NCBI RefSeq assembly: GCF_023701485.1
Contig: NZ_JAMQBK010000074.1
Span: 1-33,061 of the forward strand
DNA length: 33,061 nt
DNA from: Aporhodopirellula aestuarii
GTDB taxonomy: Bacteria; Planctomycetota; Planctomycetia; Pirellulales; Pirellulaceae
Direction: 5' to 3'
In this document: one piece after another, positions 8,366-16,691 of the stretch
Numbering within the stretch: the first letter of the stretch is position 1
How the letters are laid out: each line of letters opens with the position of its first letter
The notes under the pieces: model-generated
Seen by the model: only the letters and a program-made list of their open reading frames with translations
What the model was told of the DNA's origin: nothing
Databases searched by the model: none
Position numbers and translations under genes: made by a program

Positions 8366-9468
8366 TCGTTCTTTTCGCCCTCGTTGCAGGCATTTTGCTG
8401 GCGTACGCCAATGGCGCGAACGACAACTTTAAAGGCGTCGCCACGTTGTACGGCAGTGATACAACGACGTACCGCCGAGCACTCGTGTGGGCGACGGTAA
8501 CCACTGCAGCGGGTTCGCTGACGGCCGTTTGGCTGGCTCGCGAACTGCTAGAGCGATTCTCTGGCAAGGGAATCGTGCCTGACGCACTCGTCTCTCAGAA
8601 TGAATTCGGCGTTGCCGTCGCGTTGGCTGCGGGCGTTACCGTGATGCTGGCAAGCCGCCTTGGGTTTCCGATTTCGACCACTCATGCTTTGGTGGGTTCG
8701 ATGGTCGGAGCGGCGGGTGCGTCATCGTTCGCTGTCGATTGGAATGTTTTGTCGTCCAAACTGATGGCACCGTTGCTGCTGAGTCCACTGATTGCGATCC
8801 TCGTTACGGCAATCCTTTATTTGACGTTTCGTCGAACCCGGATTGCGATGGGGATTACAAAAGAAACATGTCTTTGCAGCGGTCGCGAAGTCGTCGAGGT
8901 TGTTCCGTTGGGATCGGGCGCGATGGCAATGACGCGTGCTGAGGAGCTTTCGGTCACGTTGGGGACAAACGTCAGCTGTCGAGATCATTATGCCGGTAAC
9001 CTTGTGGGTGTCGATGCTCGTCAATCGCTCGATACCATGCATTTTCTTTCCGCCGGAATGGTGAGTTTCGCGCGTGGCTTGAATGACACGCCAAAAATCG
9101 CCGCGATTCTATTGATTGTCCCAGCCCTCAATTCGCTCACCGCGACCGTAGTCTGCGGTTTGGCGATTGCCATCGGTGGCTGGTTCGGTGCGAAGAAGAT
9201 CGCCGAAAAGCTGAGCCACGGCATCACTGAAATGAACGCGGGTCAGGGCTTTTCCGCGAATCTCGTCACGTCGGTGTTGGTCGTGTTCGCGAGCCGCTGG
9301 GGGTTGCCCGTGTCCACCACCCATGTTTCCTGCGGCGCACTGTTTGGGATCGGAAGTGTGACTGGTCAAGCGAACTGGAAGTCGATCGGTCAGATCTTGC
9401 TCGCATGGGTGACGACACTACCCGCGGCTGCGTTGATCGCCTGGCTCGTTTTTAGCCTGTTAACGTAG
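8362..9468 (+). CDS. PiT-family inorganic phosphate (anion) permease
   Basis: Inner-membrane transporter of the PiT family, which moves phosphate (and often arsenate) with cations. The duplicated family signature is visible: GANDNFKGVATLYGS near residue 18 and its counterpart FARGLNDTPKIAAI in the second half, plus the paired loops FPISTTHALVGSMVGA and LPVSTTHVSCGALFGIG. Hydrophobic segments fit about nine to ten helices, and a soluble loop of about 60 residues lies in the middle. It overlaps arsS by four bases and the transferase gene follows within 36 bases, so it is almost certainly co-transcribed with the arsenosugar genes. Whether it brings in arsenate, recovers phosphate or exports a product cannot be read from sequence. 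Confidence 0.93.
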   Translation: MIVLFALVAGILLAYANGANDNFKGVATLYGSDTTTYRRALVWATVTTAAGSLTAVWLARELLERFSGKGIVPDALVSQNEFGVAVALAAGVTVMLASRLGFPISTTHALVGSMVGAAGASSFAVDWNVLSSKLMAPLLLSPLIAILVTAILYLTFRRTRIAMGITKETCLCSGREVVEVVPLGSGAMAMTRAEELSVTLGTNVSCRDHYAGNLVGVDARQSLDTMHFLSAGMVSFARGLNDTPKIAAILLIVPALNSLTATVVCGLAIAIGGWFGAKKIAEKLSHGITEMNAGQGFSANLVTSVLVVFASRWGLPVSTTHVSCGALFGIGSVTGQANWKSIGQILLAWVTTLPAAALIAWLVFSLLT

Positions 9469-9503
9469 CCTTGGCCACGCGCGACTATTCTCGAAACGAC
9501 ACG

Positions 9504-10838
9504 ATGATGCCAGTAAACAATCGCGTTATCGTGTTCTCGAGGTATCCCGAACCAGGTGTGACGAAAACTCGCATGATTCCGGCGTTGGGAGCAGAACGCG
9601 CCGCACAACTTCAGCAGGCACTCACGAAGCGCACCCTTGCTGTTGTGAATGACTTCGGTGCAGACCATTCTTGTGACTTGGAAGTGCGGTTCGCTGGTGG
9701 CGAAGCTTCGCGAATGAGTCGGATGTTTGGAGCGGGCCTAACCTATCGTTCGCAGAGCGGCGGCGACTTGGGCCAGCGATTGACCGATGCCTTCGCGACC
9801 GCCTTCCACGAAGGGGCGACGCGAGTTGTGGTGATGGGTTCAGATTGCCCGGAAATCGACTCGGCGATTCTCGATGAAGCATTCAACGCTTTGTCACACG
9901 TCGACGTAGTGCTGGGGCCGGCGATTGACGGTGGTTATTACCTGATTGGGCTGAGCGCGAATCAGCCTCACCTCTTTGAAAAGATCGAGTGGGGGAGTGA
10001 AAACGTCTTGCGACAAACCGCCCGGAAGGCAAAGCAGTCGCGATGCAAAGTTCATTATTTGCAAACGCTTTCGGATGTCGACTATCCAGAGGACCTGGTC
10101 GTTTGTCGGCGATTTCCTGAGACATTTGACAACGTGCTTCCGCGGACTCGTGAGGGTATGTTGTCGGTAATTGTGCCGACGCTGAACGAAGAGCAATGTC
10201 TCGAACAGACGCTTCGCGGAATTGTTGGACTTCCAAATGTCGAAGTCATTGTCACCGACGGCGGCAGCGAGGATAGGACGATCGACATCGCTCGACACAT
10301 GGGTGCGACGGTCGTCTTAGCTAATCCTGGGCGAGGGTGTCAGATGAATGCTGGCGCGGCGGTTGCGAGCGGCGACGTGCTGCTATTCCTGCACGCTGAC
10401 ACCCAACTGCCGGAATCCTTTCATCAGCACGTTCGGGCGACACTGCAGCGTGGCGTAATCGCGGCAGCCTTTTCGTTGCTGATCGACGGTGACCATTTCG
10501 GATTGAGATGGATTGAAAAGGGTGTGAATTTCAGGTCGCGATTCCTTGGGCGACCTTACGGGGACCAAGGTTTGTTTGTGTCGGCAAAATCGTTTTATAA
10601 ATTGGGTGGTTTTCCGAACTGGCCGCTAATGGAAGATGTCGAGCTATGCCGCCGCTTGAGGAAGCGCGGAGCCATCTCGCTGGCCGAAGCCGCAGTCACG
10701 ACATCGGCTCGCCGTTGGCTGCGACTTGGGATTCTAAAAACCACGCTCATCAACCAACTTTGCATCGCCAGCTATCACCTTGGTGTCTCGCCAGCGAAAC
10801 TCGATCAGTGGTATCGGTCGCGACGTTGGGTTTCATAA
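9504..10838 (+). CDS. Fused arsenosugar-type transferase (TIGR04282 + TIGR04283 glycosyltransferases)
   Basis: One polypeptide contains two families that usually occur as separate neighbours of ArsS. Residues about 1-205 are the TIGR04282 type (rSAM/selenodomain-associated transferase 1, CofC-like nucleotidyl/glycosyl fold), with VIVFSRYPEPGVTKTR, VVVMGSDCPEI and GPAIDGGYYLIGL. From residue 219 the TIGR04283-type family 2 glycosyltransferase starts, with MLSVIVPTLNEE, VIVTDGGSEDRTIDIA, NPGRGCQMNAGA, LLFLHADT (DxD-like) and PLMEDVELCRRLR. The frame is open from a TTG at 9471; ATG 9504 or 9507 fits the start of the first domain better. It is probably the last gene of the arsM-arsS-transporter operon. 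The sugar donor and acceptor are unknown. Confidence 0.9.
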   Translation: MMPVNNRVIVFSRYPEPGVTKTRMIPALGAERAAQLQQALTKRTLAVVNDFGADHSCDLEVRFAGGEASRMSRMFGAGLTYRSQSGGDLGQRLTDAFATAFHEGATRVVVMGSDCPEIDSAILDEAFNALSHVDVVLGPAIDGGYYLIGLSANQPHLFEKIEWGSENVLRQTARKAKQSRCKVHYLQTLSDVDYPEDLVVCRRFPETFDNVLPRTREGMLSVIVPTLNEEQCLEQTLRGIVGLPNVEVIVTDGGSEDRTIDIARHMGATVVLANPGRGCQMNAGAAVASGDVLLFLHADTQLPESFHQHVRATLQRGVIAAAFSLLIDGDHFGLRWIEKGVNFRSRFLGRPYGDQGLFVSAKSFYKLGGFPNWPLMEDVELCRRLRKRGAISLAEAAVTTSARRWLRLGILKTTLINQLCIASYHLGVSPAKLDQWYRSRRWVS

Positions 10839-10876
10839 GTTTCGAAACCAATGGTTGGGCAACGCGGAGGACAGCG

Positions 10877-11878
10877 TCAGCGACTCGCAATCTCGGTTTC
10901 GGGTCGAAACGCATACCACGCAAACCAAAACGTATTCATCCACTGAAGTTCAGCGTCCGCCTTAACGACTCGAATCGTTTGATCGTCGGCGTCGAAGGCC
11001 ACAGTGAATTTTTTACTGCCGAGCGACTTTTCGATCTGCATCGTCTTCCCTCCAAACGCGGATGTGGGAATCGCCAAGGCGTTGGCATCATCCCAGACTC
11101 CCAACACACGTTCCTTTAAGGGCAACGCGTTGTTGATTGGCTTCGCCGGGAACATCAAATTCCGTTGCTTGAAATAACGCGCGTACGGGCTGCGTTGATA
11201 GTTTCGTCTATGGCCGGTTTCTGACGAGACGACGGTTGTGTTTGGATGGCGTTTTTGCCAGGCAGCCCACGTGGTCAGTTCCATCGGCAAAATGGTTAGC
11301 TTCATTCTGGCACCGGGGCCAGAAACGCCTTCGCCTTTCACCTGCGACCAGAGGCTTTCCGTATCGGATCGGTCGTACATCAACACGTTGCTGTTGTAGA
11401 GCAAACCCGAGACGCCGAATTCCCTTTCTCCGAGCGGAGTCCAACGATCAAAAACGACTGCCGAATCGCACAGCGGACAATAAGTAACCGCGATCGGTAG
11501 TTCGCCGATGCGATCATTGATGACCTCGTGATAGTTCAATATTGCGAGCGGGTAGGCACGTGATTCACCACCAGACTCAACGCCAATCACTCGATCGCCC
11601 GCTCGCAAGTACGTCGCTTCCGAGGCGGAAACCATCGTTGGATTCGACAGAGAGGGAATTCCGTCTTTGGGAGGGCCACCGGAGCGAATCTCTTGGACTG
11701 GAATGGTTGCTTGCCTCAACGCAAATCCGCTACCTCCCTGTCCTCGAAGCTGTACCGGCTGGACGATTAACGGATCACCGTAAAGACGATCAACGTGACG
11801 CTGCAACGACCATGACGCTGCAATCGCTAATGGAGTGAAAAACAGCAGACTGCGGATAAGGCCGAACTGAATACCCAT
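10877..11878 (-). CDS. DUF3179 domain-containing protein
   Basis: A 333-residue protein of the DUF3179 family, of unknown biochemical function. The N-terminus has an uncleaved-anchor or signal-like hydrophobic stretch (LIRSLLFFTPLAIAASW). Family features seen: IPSLSNPTMVSASEA, AYPLAILNYHEVIND, the cysteine motif VTYCPLCDSAVVFDR, FGVSGLLYNSNVLMYDR and SLWSQVKGEGVSGPG. The AAAGGGAG upstream of the ATG at 11878 supports the start. It converges on the transferase fusion with 38 bases between stops, so the two transcription units end in the same short gap. Confidence 0.92.
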   Translation of the reverse strand: MGIQFGLIRSLLFFTPLAIAASWSLQRHVDRLYGDPLIVQPVQLRGQGGSGFALRQATIPVQEIRSGGPPKDGIPSLSNPTMVSASEATYLRAGDRVIGVESGGESRAYPLAILNYHEVINDRIGELPIAVTYCPLCDSAVVFDRWTPLGEREFGVSGLLYNSNVLMYDRSDTESLWSQVKGEGVSGPGARMKLTILPMELTTWAAWQKRHPNTTVVSSETGHRRNYQRSPYARYFKQRNLMFPAKPINNALPLKERVLGVWDDANALAIPTSAFGGKTMQIEKSLGSKKFTVAFDADDQTIRVVKADAELQWMNTFWFAWYAFRPETEIASR

Positions 11879-12019
11879 TTTGGATCAACTCCCTTTCGAA
11901 TGATCGACGTGTTGATGATTTCGATGTTTCTGTGAGATGCCTTCTGGACATGCCAATCTGAAGAAAGAGATGCTCTGTCCCGGTATATGTTTCTTGTTCA
12001 AGCTGCGATGGAGAAAACG

Positions 12020-12181
12020 ATGTTCAAAAACATACGAGTGGCACTTTTGGCGATTCTTTTTTGCATCCCGTTCGTCGGATGCTCATCGAGTAGCTCAGCT
12101 GAACCACTCGATTCGCCGCCTGCTGCAAACACCGACGATCAACCGCGTACACCTTCCCAGGGTTCAGGCACGTCAAATTAG
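12020..12181 (+). CDS. Small lipoprotein
   Basis: A 53-residue predicted lipoprotein. The signal peptide (MFKNIRVALLAILFCIPFVG, Cys21) ends in a lipobox FVGC followed by a serine run and a Pro/Asp/Thr-rich tail ending in QGSGTSN. The start at 12020 is preferred because GGAG lies at 12010-12013, six bases upstream; an in-frame ATG at 11987 would add a poor leader. Function unknown. Its composition and tail recall the interrupted lipoprotein at 5625 and the linker of the YHS protein at 12669. Confidence 0.7.
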   Translation: MFKNIRVALLAILFCIPFVGCSSSSSAEPLDSPPAANTDDQPRTPSQGSGTSN

Positions 12182-12668
12182 CTACGGCAACGACTGAAGG
12201 GTTGCCGCATGCATCCTTATGTCACTATCGCAGTAACGCGTTCGTTGGACTGTGAACTAACTCACAATTTGCAAAAAGAGGAGCAAAAGAATTCTCGTGC
12301 GATGAAGTGCCAAACGCAATGCCAAGGTCATTCTCTACGGGACGTCGATTTAATTACTGGGGAATTACTAATGTAAGGGAACGACGTAGGTCGTCCTGTA
12401 ACGCGGGACCGGAAGGCTTGGGCCGTTCCGCTAAAAAGGGGCACTAAAGAAATCAACGTCTCATCGAGTAAACATGGGAAGCCAATGTGTTCCCGGTAAG
12501 TAAACCGCCAGCATCCCGGTCTGGCACGCTAATCAGCGTTGTGATTGGCCTCACAGACGAGAAAGGTTTTCAGGCGAAAAGTTTTGGTGTAAGGAAACCC
12601 CTTGCATTCCGTCTTCCCTCTGAAGTCAGCAAACCATTCCATTACTCGGACTTTCAAAGAGAGAAACG
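12182..12668. other. Spacer without a gene, holding one palindromic element
   Basis: No supported gene. The spacer contains a degenerate copy of the dispersed palindrome described at 12339-12462. I looked for a sigma-54 -24/-12 promoter before the YHS gene: a TGGCACG occurs at about 12521, but the second element is off-spaced, so no site is called. Confidence 0.6.
12339..12462. repeat. Degenerate palindromic (REP/MITE-like) element
   Basis: The ends GGGACGTCGATT (12339-12350) and AATCAACGTCTC form an imperfect terminal inverted repeat. Inside is an imperfect palindrome around the eight-base loop AACGCGGG (12400-12407), with a right arm ending in GCCGTTCCGCTA. The same loop and arms occur in perfect form at 18396-18455, so this is a decayed copy of that element. 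Confidence 0.7.
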
Positions 12669-13361
12669 ATGAACCGTCTCCTTTCCCAAGCACACCTGTT
12701 GGTCACCCGCCGCTTCGCGATTGTCGCGACCACCCTCCTGCTCGGCTCGCTCCTCGCAACCGCCGCTCATGCTCAATCAGGCACACGAACCACTCCATCA
12801 GCAAGTACGCCGTCTGCCCAGTCAGGTAGCGGAACCCGGGCAGGAAGCGGAACCAAGACCAACGCTGGCACGGTAGGACTGCAAGGCTATTGTCCTGTAT
12901 GCATCATCAAAATGAAAAAATGGGTGAAGGGCGATGCGCAGTACTCAGCACAATACGATGGCAAGACGTACCTGTTCCCAAGCGAAGAACAGAAGCAAAT
13001 GTTTGTGCAAGATCCCACAAAGTACACACCCATTCTCGGTGGCGACTGCATCGTCGCCTTGGTGGAAATGGGAAAGCGAGTCCCGGGAAGTCTTCAATTC
13101 GCGGCATTGCACGAAGACCATCTGTATCTATTCTCAAACGAGAAAGCGAAGAGCATGTTCCAAGCGAATAAGGAGAAATATGCTCACGCCGATATTGCAC
13201 TCGGCGGCAAATGCACGGTTTGTCGTGTCGAGATGAATAAGGACGTTGACGGCGTCTCCGAGTTCACCAGCTTCTACAAAGGAATGCGATATCTGTTCCC
13301 AGGCCAAGAACAACAACAGATGTTCAATCAGAACCCGAGCAAGTACGAAGTGACCAAGTAG
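12669..13361 (+). CDS. Secreted protein with three YHS-like metal-binding repeats
   Basis: A 230-residue exported protein. An N-terminal signal peptide (about residues 1-36, ending AAHAQ) is followed by a Ser/Gly/Thr linker with GSGTR motifs. Three consecutive YHS/TRASH-like units lie at about 73-120, 125-172 and 180-227. Each has a cysteine motif, an aromatic YLF block (YLFPSEEQ, YLFSNEKA, YLFPGQEQ) and a MF...Y ending. Units 1 and 3 have CPVC (75, 78) and CTVC (182, 185); unit 2 has only Cys127, with Ala130 where the second cysteine would be. Such domains are thought to bind metal ions; a role in periplasmic metal or metalloid binding is inference. A perfect 8-bp hairpin follows the stop. 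Confidence 0.85.
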   Translation: MNRLLSQAHLLVTRRFAIVATTLLLGSLLATAAHAQSGTRTTPSASTPSAQSGSGTRAGSGTKTNAGTVGLQGYCPVCIIKMKKWVKGDAQYSAQYDGKTYLFPSEEQKQMFVQDPTKYTPILGGDCIVALVEMGKRVPGSLQFAALHEDHLYLFSNEKAKSMFQANKEKYAHADIALGGKCTVCRVEMNKDVDGVSEFTSFYKGMRYLFPGQEQQQMFNQNPSKYEVTK

Positions 13362-13363
13362 AG

Positions 13364-13382
13364 ATCGAGTGAGGCACTCGAT
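13364..13382 (+). terminator. Hairpin directly after the YHS gene
   Basis: ATCGAGTG (13364-13371) and CACTCGAT (13375-13382) pair perfectly with a three-base loop, three bases after the stop codon. No T-run follows, so termination would not be the classic intrinsic type. Confidence 0.4.
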
Positions 13383-14133
13383 TGGACCGCAATGAAGAAT
13401 TTGGTCGCGTTGCGTTGACCGGCAAATGGGTTACGAGATTTTGAGGGGGCGGAGGCTTCGACCCGCTGGCTCTTGGGACGGGGCCGGTAAACTGAGCCTT
13501 CGCCTCTAAATCGGCCTCTTCGCGGGCGATTAAATCTGTCGGAGATGTTGCCGGCTATTTCATCGGCCGTCCGCGAACTGACGATCGAGCGTGTGACCTG
13601 GAACATGGGAAATTCTGAATCGGGTGTCTGCGATGTTTGGGATGCGTCACAGACGCATGTGATCTTTTACACCGCCTGTTCGTGGAGATGGTTGAAGCGG
13701 ATTGGGCGGTCCGGTGTTCGCGTTGATCTAGCCTTGCGACTGATGCTAAATCTCGTCGAGGGGCAAATCTGCGATCATTCGTGCTATGGACAAAACGGCT
13801 CGTACCCCTGCACGCCTTATGAATCAGATTCAAGGCGGAAGGAAACCGGTTGCGGAATGCTCCTGTCGGGCAACTCGGGCAACCGCTGCTGGAAATTGGC
13901 CGGCAGGACAACGTCAATGGGTACGAAGACACCGAGGCGACGATCGCCGACGTTGATACCCGCGTCGACTGCGACGTCGATTGGTTCGGTTGAGTTGCAT
14001 CCTCGCCGAATGCGTAAAAGTCTCCTTTTCTTGACGCGAGTGCTTGGCTGAGTTTTTTGAACACACGCGGTTGAGAGGGGGCTAGTCGACTATCATTCAA
14101 GAATAGACTTTCGCTCCTATCTGCCCCGCCATC
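13383..14133. other. Gene-poor spacer
   Basis: No gene is supported. Overlapping frames of similar length exist on both strands without recognisable motifs. A short plus-strand stretch near 13850-13990 reads protein-like (QLGQPLLEIGRQDN, then EDTEATIADVDTRVD) but is closed by stops on both sides, so it may be a remnant of a small exported protein. Confidence 0.5.
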
Positions 14134-16671
14134 ATGAATTCCCGCCTCGCAACACTGTTTCGTCTTGTCATTGGACTCTCACTTGGGATGTCCGCAATAC
14201 AAGCGGCCGCCGCTGAATTGCAGGTCATTGTCCCTGGTTCCGAACCGGCAATCGATGGCAAGGAGGTCGATTGGATCTATGGTGACTATCTGCTGAAGAA
14301 CGACCATGTATCGTTGACGATTGCGGCGGCGGTGCCTACTCGCGATGCCAACATGACGATCCGAAACATTGGTGGTTCGATCTTGGACCTCACACTCAAT
14401 GAACCATCCAACGATCAACTTAGCGCTTACACGCCGACAGCGGGACGATATTTTTTTCATGACCCGTCTCAGGTAACTACCGGCCGTGATGGTGACGCAG
14501 TGTTTTGGCAATGCCGATCATCCCGAACGATCTCCAAAGACGGCACGACGGCGTTCGTGCAATATCGCTTGAAGGACGGCGACGCATTTGTCGAATCGAT
14601 CGTGCAGATTGACGGCGATGCGGCGGAGAAGGTCGGAGCGTTTGATGGTGTGCGTGCCGATGGATGGTTTTCATTTGAGACATTTGGCAGCGTTGCCTAC
14701 TGTGCCGATTCGTTTTTTCGACAAACAATTGGATTCAAAAACCCGTTTGTGCGGCAACCACCGAGCTGGAAAAAAGGACGGCCTAATCAATTGCGGTATT
14801 CGGACGCTCACGTCGAGCGGACCGATGGCAAACTGAAATGGACGGTACGACTTTATCCCGCGACCAGCCCAGCCGACCTTCGAACGGTCGCGGAACATTC
14901 CGACTTGTCACCAGCCATGTACAAATTCGTAGTTAGGCCGAAGACTCCTCCCGCTGACGGACTGGATGCAGTCAATCGTGCCAAAGTTGTTGTGCGGTCG
15001 GTTGGCGAGAACGGTGATGGCGTTCAGGATTCGTTTACTTTGCAGACGGACGACCAAGGAATCGCCCACACCAGGCTCATTCCCGGCAAATACGTCGCTG
15101 TTGCGTCCGCGATTGGATGCGACAGTAGTGAGGTCGCTTTTCAATCAGGTAAAGAGAATGGAACAGTGACTTTGCCTTTGACGGACGTCAGTGGCTTTGT
15201 TGCTGAGGTCAAAGATGACCAGGGCAATTTTATTCCCGTGAAGGCAACCATTTATGCGGCAGATGGAGACCACCCTAACTTTGGTCTCAGCAGCACAAGG
15301 ACATTTGTTGAAAACCTCGTCTACTCGGTGCACGGCCGCATGCATTGCCCACTCGACCCGGGCAAGTATGAGATCTATTTCAGCCGTGGGCCAGAATACG
15401 ACAGTGTCAGGAAAGAGGTTGAGATTATCGCCAAGGAGATGCAGCTAATCGCGGTGCAGCTTGATCGTGTTGTCGATACGACTGGCTGGGTCAGCGCTGA
15501 CTTGCACAGCCACAGCAGTCCTTCGGGCGACAACACGTCCGACCAATACGGGCGAGTCGAGAACCTACTGTGCGAAAATGTTGAGTTTGCGCCCTGCACC
15601 GAACACAATCGAATCGACAGTTACACGCCACACCTGCAGCAGATGAATCTGACGCACTTGATGGCAACCTGCACTGGAATCGAATTGACGGGCTCTCCGA
15701 CGCCGGTTAACCATCAAAATTCATTCCCGCTGCACTGGCACCCTCACACGCAAAATGGCGGTGGCCCACGAACCTCATCCAATCCGGTCGTGCAGATCGA
15801 ACGTCTCGCCATGTGGGACGACGCATCGGACAAATTGGTGCAAATCAATCACCCGAATCTACATCAGATCTACGGTGACGTGGATACTGATGGAATTCCC
15901 GATTCAGGATTCCGCGGGATGCTGAAATGGACGGATGTCGTGGAAGTTCATCCGCTGGAAACAATTTTTCAGGACATCCCGAACAATCCGCCAAGTGTGC
16001 GTCGCATGCGGATTCCAATGTTTCAGTGGTTGCAACTACTCAATCAAGGTTACCGCATTCCGGGCGTCATCAACACCGATGCGCACTACAACCACCACGG
16101 CAGCGGCTGGCGAAGAAACTGGTTCGCCTGCAGCACGGACGATCCCGCAAAGATTTCAACCGACGAAATGGTTCGACAAGCTGAATCGGGACACATCGTC
16201 ATGTCGACTGGACCATTCCTTTCCGTAGCAGGTCAATCTACTACTAGCCGGGACACAGCGATTCCTGGGGATTCACTCGTTGCGGCCGACGGGAAAGTGA
16301 TGTTGAAAGTGACGGTGCAGTGCCCGAACTGGTTGGACGTCAATCGCGTGCAACTATTCATCAGCGGTCGACCGAGCAAAAAACACAACTACACGCGAAA
16401 GAATTCGCCCGACTTGTTCGGCAGCATGACTGCCGTTCGCAAATTTGATTCGTCAATCAGTTTGTCGCTCGATCAGGATGCGCACCTGATCGTGGCAACG
16501 ATCGGCGAGGGAATGACGATGGAAAAGGTCATGGGAACGCGTTACGGAAAACGTCCGCCGATCGCCGTTAGCAATCCAATCTTCGTGGACGTTGACGGAA
16601 ATGGTTTCCAACACAACGGCGACGAACTCGGTATGCCCCTTCCGAATGCCGCAGCACCGGCCACTCGCTAG
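14134..16671 (+). CDS. CehA/McbA-type PHP-fold metallohydrolase, exported
   Basis: An 845-residue exported protein. A signal peptide covers about residues 1-27 (LSLGMSAIQAAAAE). The middle has carboxypeptidase-regulatory/Ig-like segments around residues 270-440. The PHP-like CehA/McbA metallohydrolase domain then begins at about residue 450. Metal-ligand motifs seen: ADLHSHSSPSGDN (His458, His460), CTEHNR (His491), QINHPN, VVEVHP and NTDAHYNHHG (Asp649, His651). The family includes enzymes hydrolysing carbamate and other ester bonds, but planctomycete members are mostly uncharacterised, so no substrate is assigned. It is followed after 20 bases by a serine hydrolase gene on the same strand, a likely two-gene operon. 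Confidence 0.88.
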   Translation: MNSRLATLFRLVIGLSLGMSAIQAAAAELQVIVPGSEPAIDGKEVDWIYGDYLLKNDHVSLTIAAAVPTRDANMTIRNIGGSILDLTLNEPSNDQLSAYTPTAGRYFFHDPSQVTTGRDGDAVFWQCRSSRTISKDGTTAFVQYRLKDGDAFVESIVQIDGDAAEKVGAFDGVRADGWFSFETFGSVAYCADSFFRQTIGFKNPFVRQPPSWKKGRPNQLRYSDAHVERTDGKLKWTVRLYPATSPADLRTVAEHSDLSPAMYKFVVRPKTPPADGLDAVNRAKVVVRSVGENGDGVQDSFTLQTDDQGIAHTRLIPGKYVAVASAIGCDSSEVAFQSGKENGTVTLPLTDVSGFVAEVKDDQGNFIPVKATIYAADGDHPNFGLSSTRTFVENLVYSVHGRMHCPLDPGKYEIYFSRGPEYDSVRKEVEIIAKEMQLIAVQLDRVVDTTGWVSADLHSHSSPSGDNTSDQYGRVENLLCENVEFAPCTEHNRIDSYTPHLQQMNLTHLMATCTGIELTGSPTPVNHQNSFPLHWHPHTQNGGGPRTSSNPVVQIERLAMWDDASDKLVQINHPNLHQIYGDVDTDGIPDSGFRGMLKWTDVVEVHPLETIFQDIPNNPPSVRRMRIPMFQWLQLLNQGYRIPGVINTDAHYNHHGSGWRRNWFACSTDDPAKISTDEMVRQAESGHIVMSTGPFLSVAGQSTTSRDTAIPGDSLVAADGKVMLKVTVQCPNWLDVNRVQLFISGRPSKKHNYTRKNSPDLFGSMTAVRKFDSSISLSLDQDAHLIVATIGEGMTMEKVMGTRYGKRPPIAVSNPIFVDVDGNGFQHNGDELGMPLPNAAAPATR

Positions 16672-16691
16672 ACCTTTTGCAGAAAGAAAAT

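Noticed and set aside
12521..12545. Possible sigma-54 promoter before the YHS gene (TGGCACG)
   Set aside because: The downstream GC element is off the required GG-N10-GC spacing.
13545..14100. Overlapping frames of about 170-180 codons on both strands
   Set aside because: Both lack recognisable motifs and plausible starts, and mirror each other as expected for GC-rich spacer DNA.
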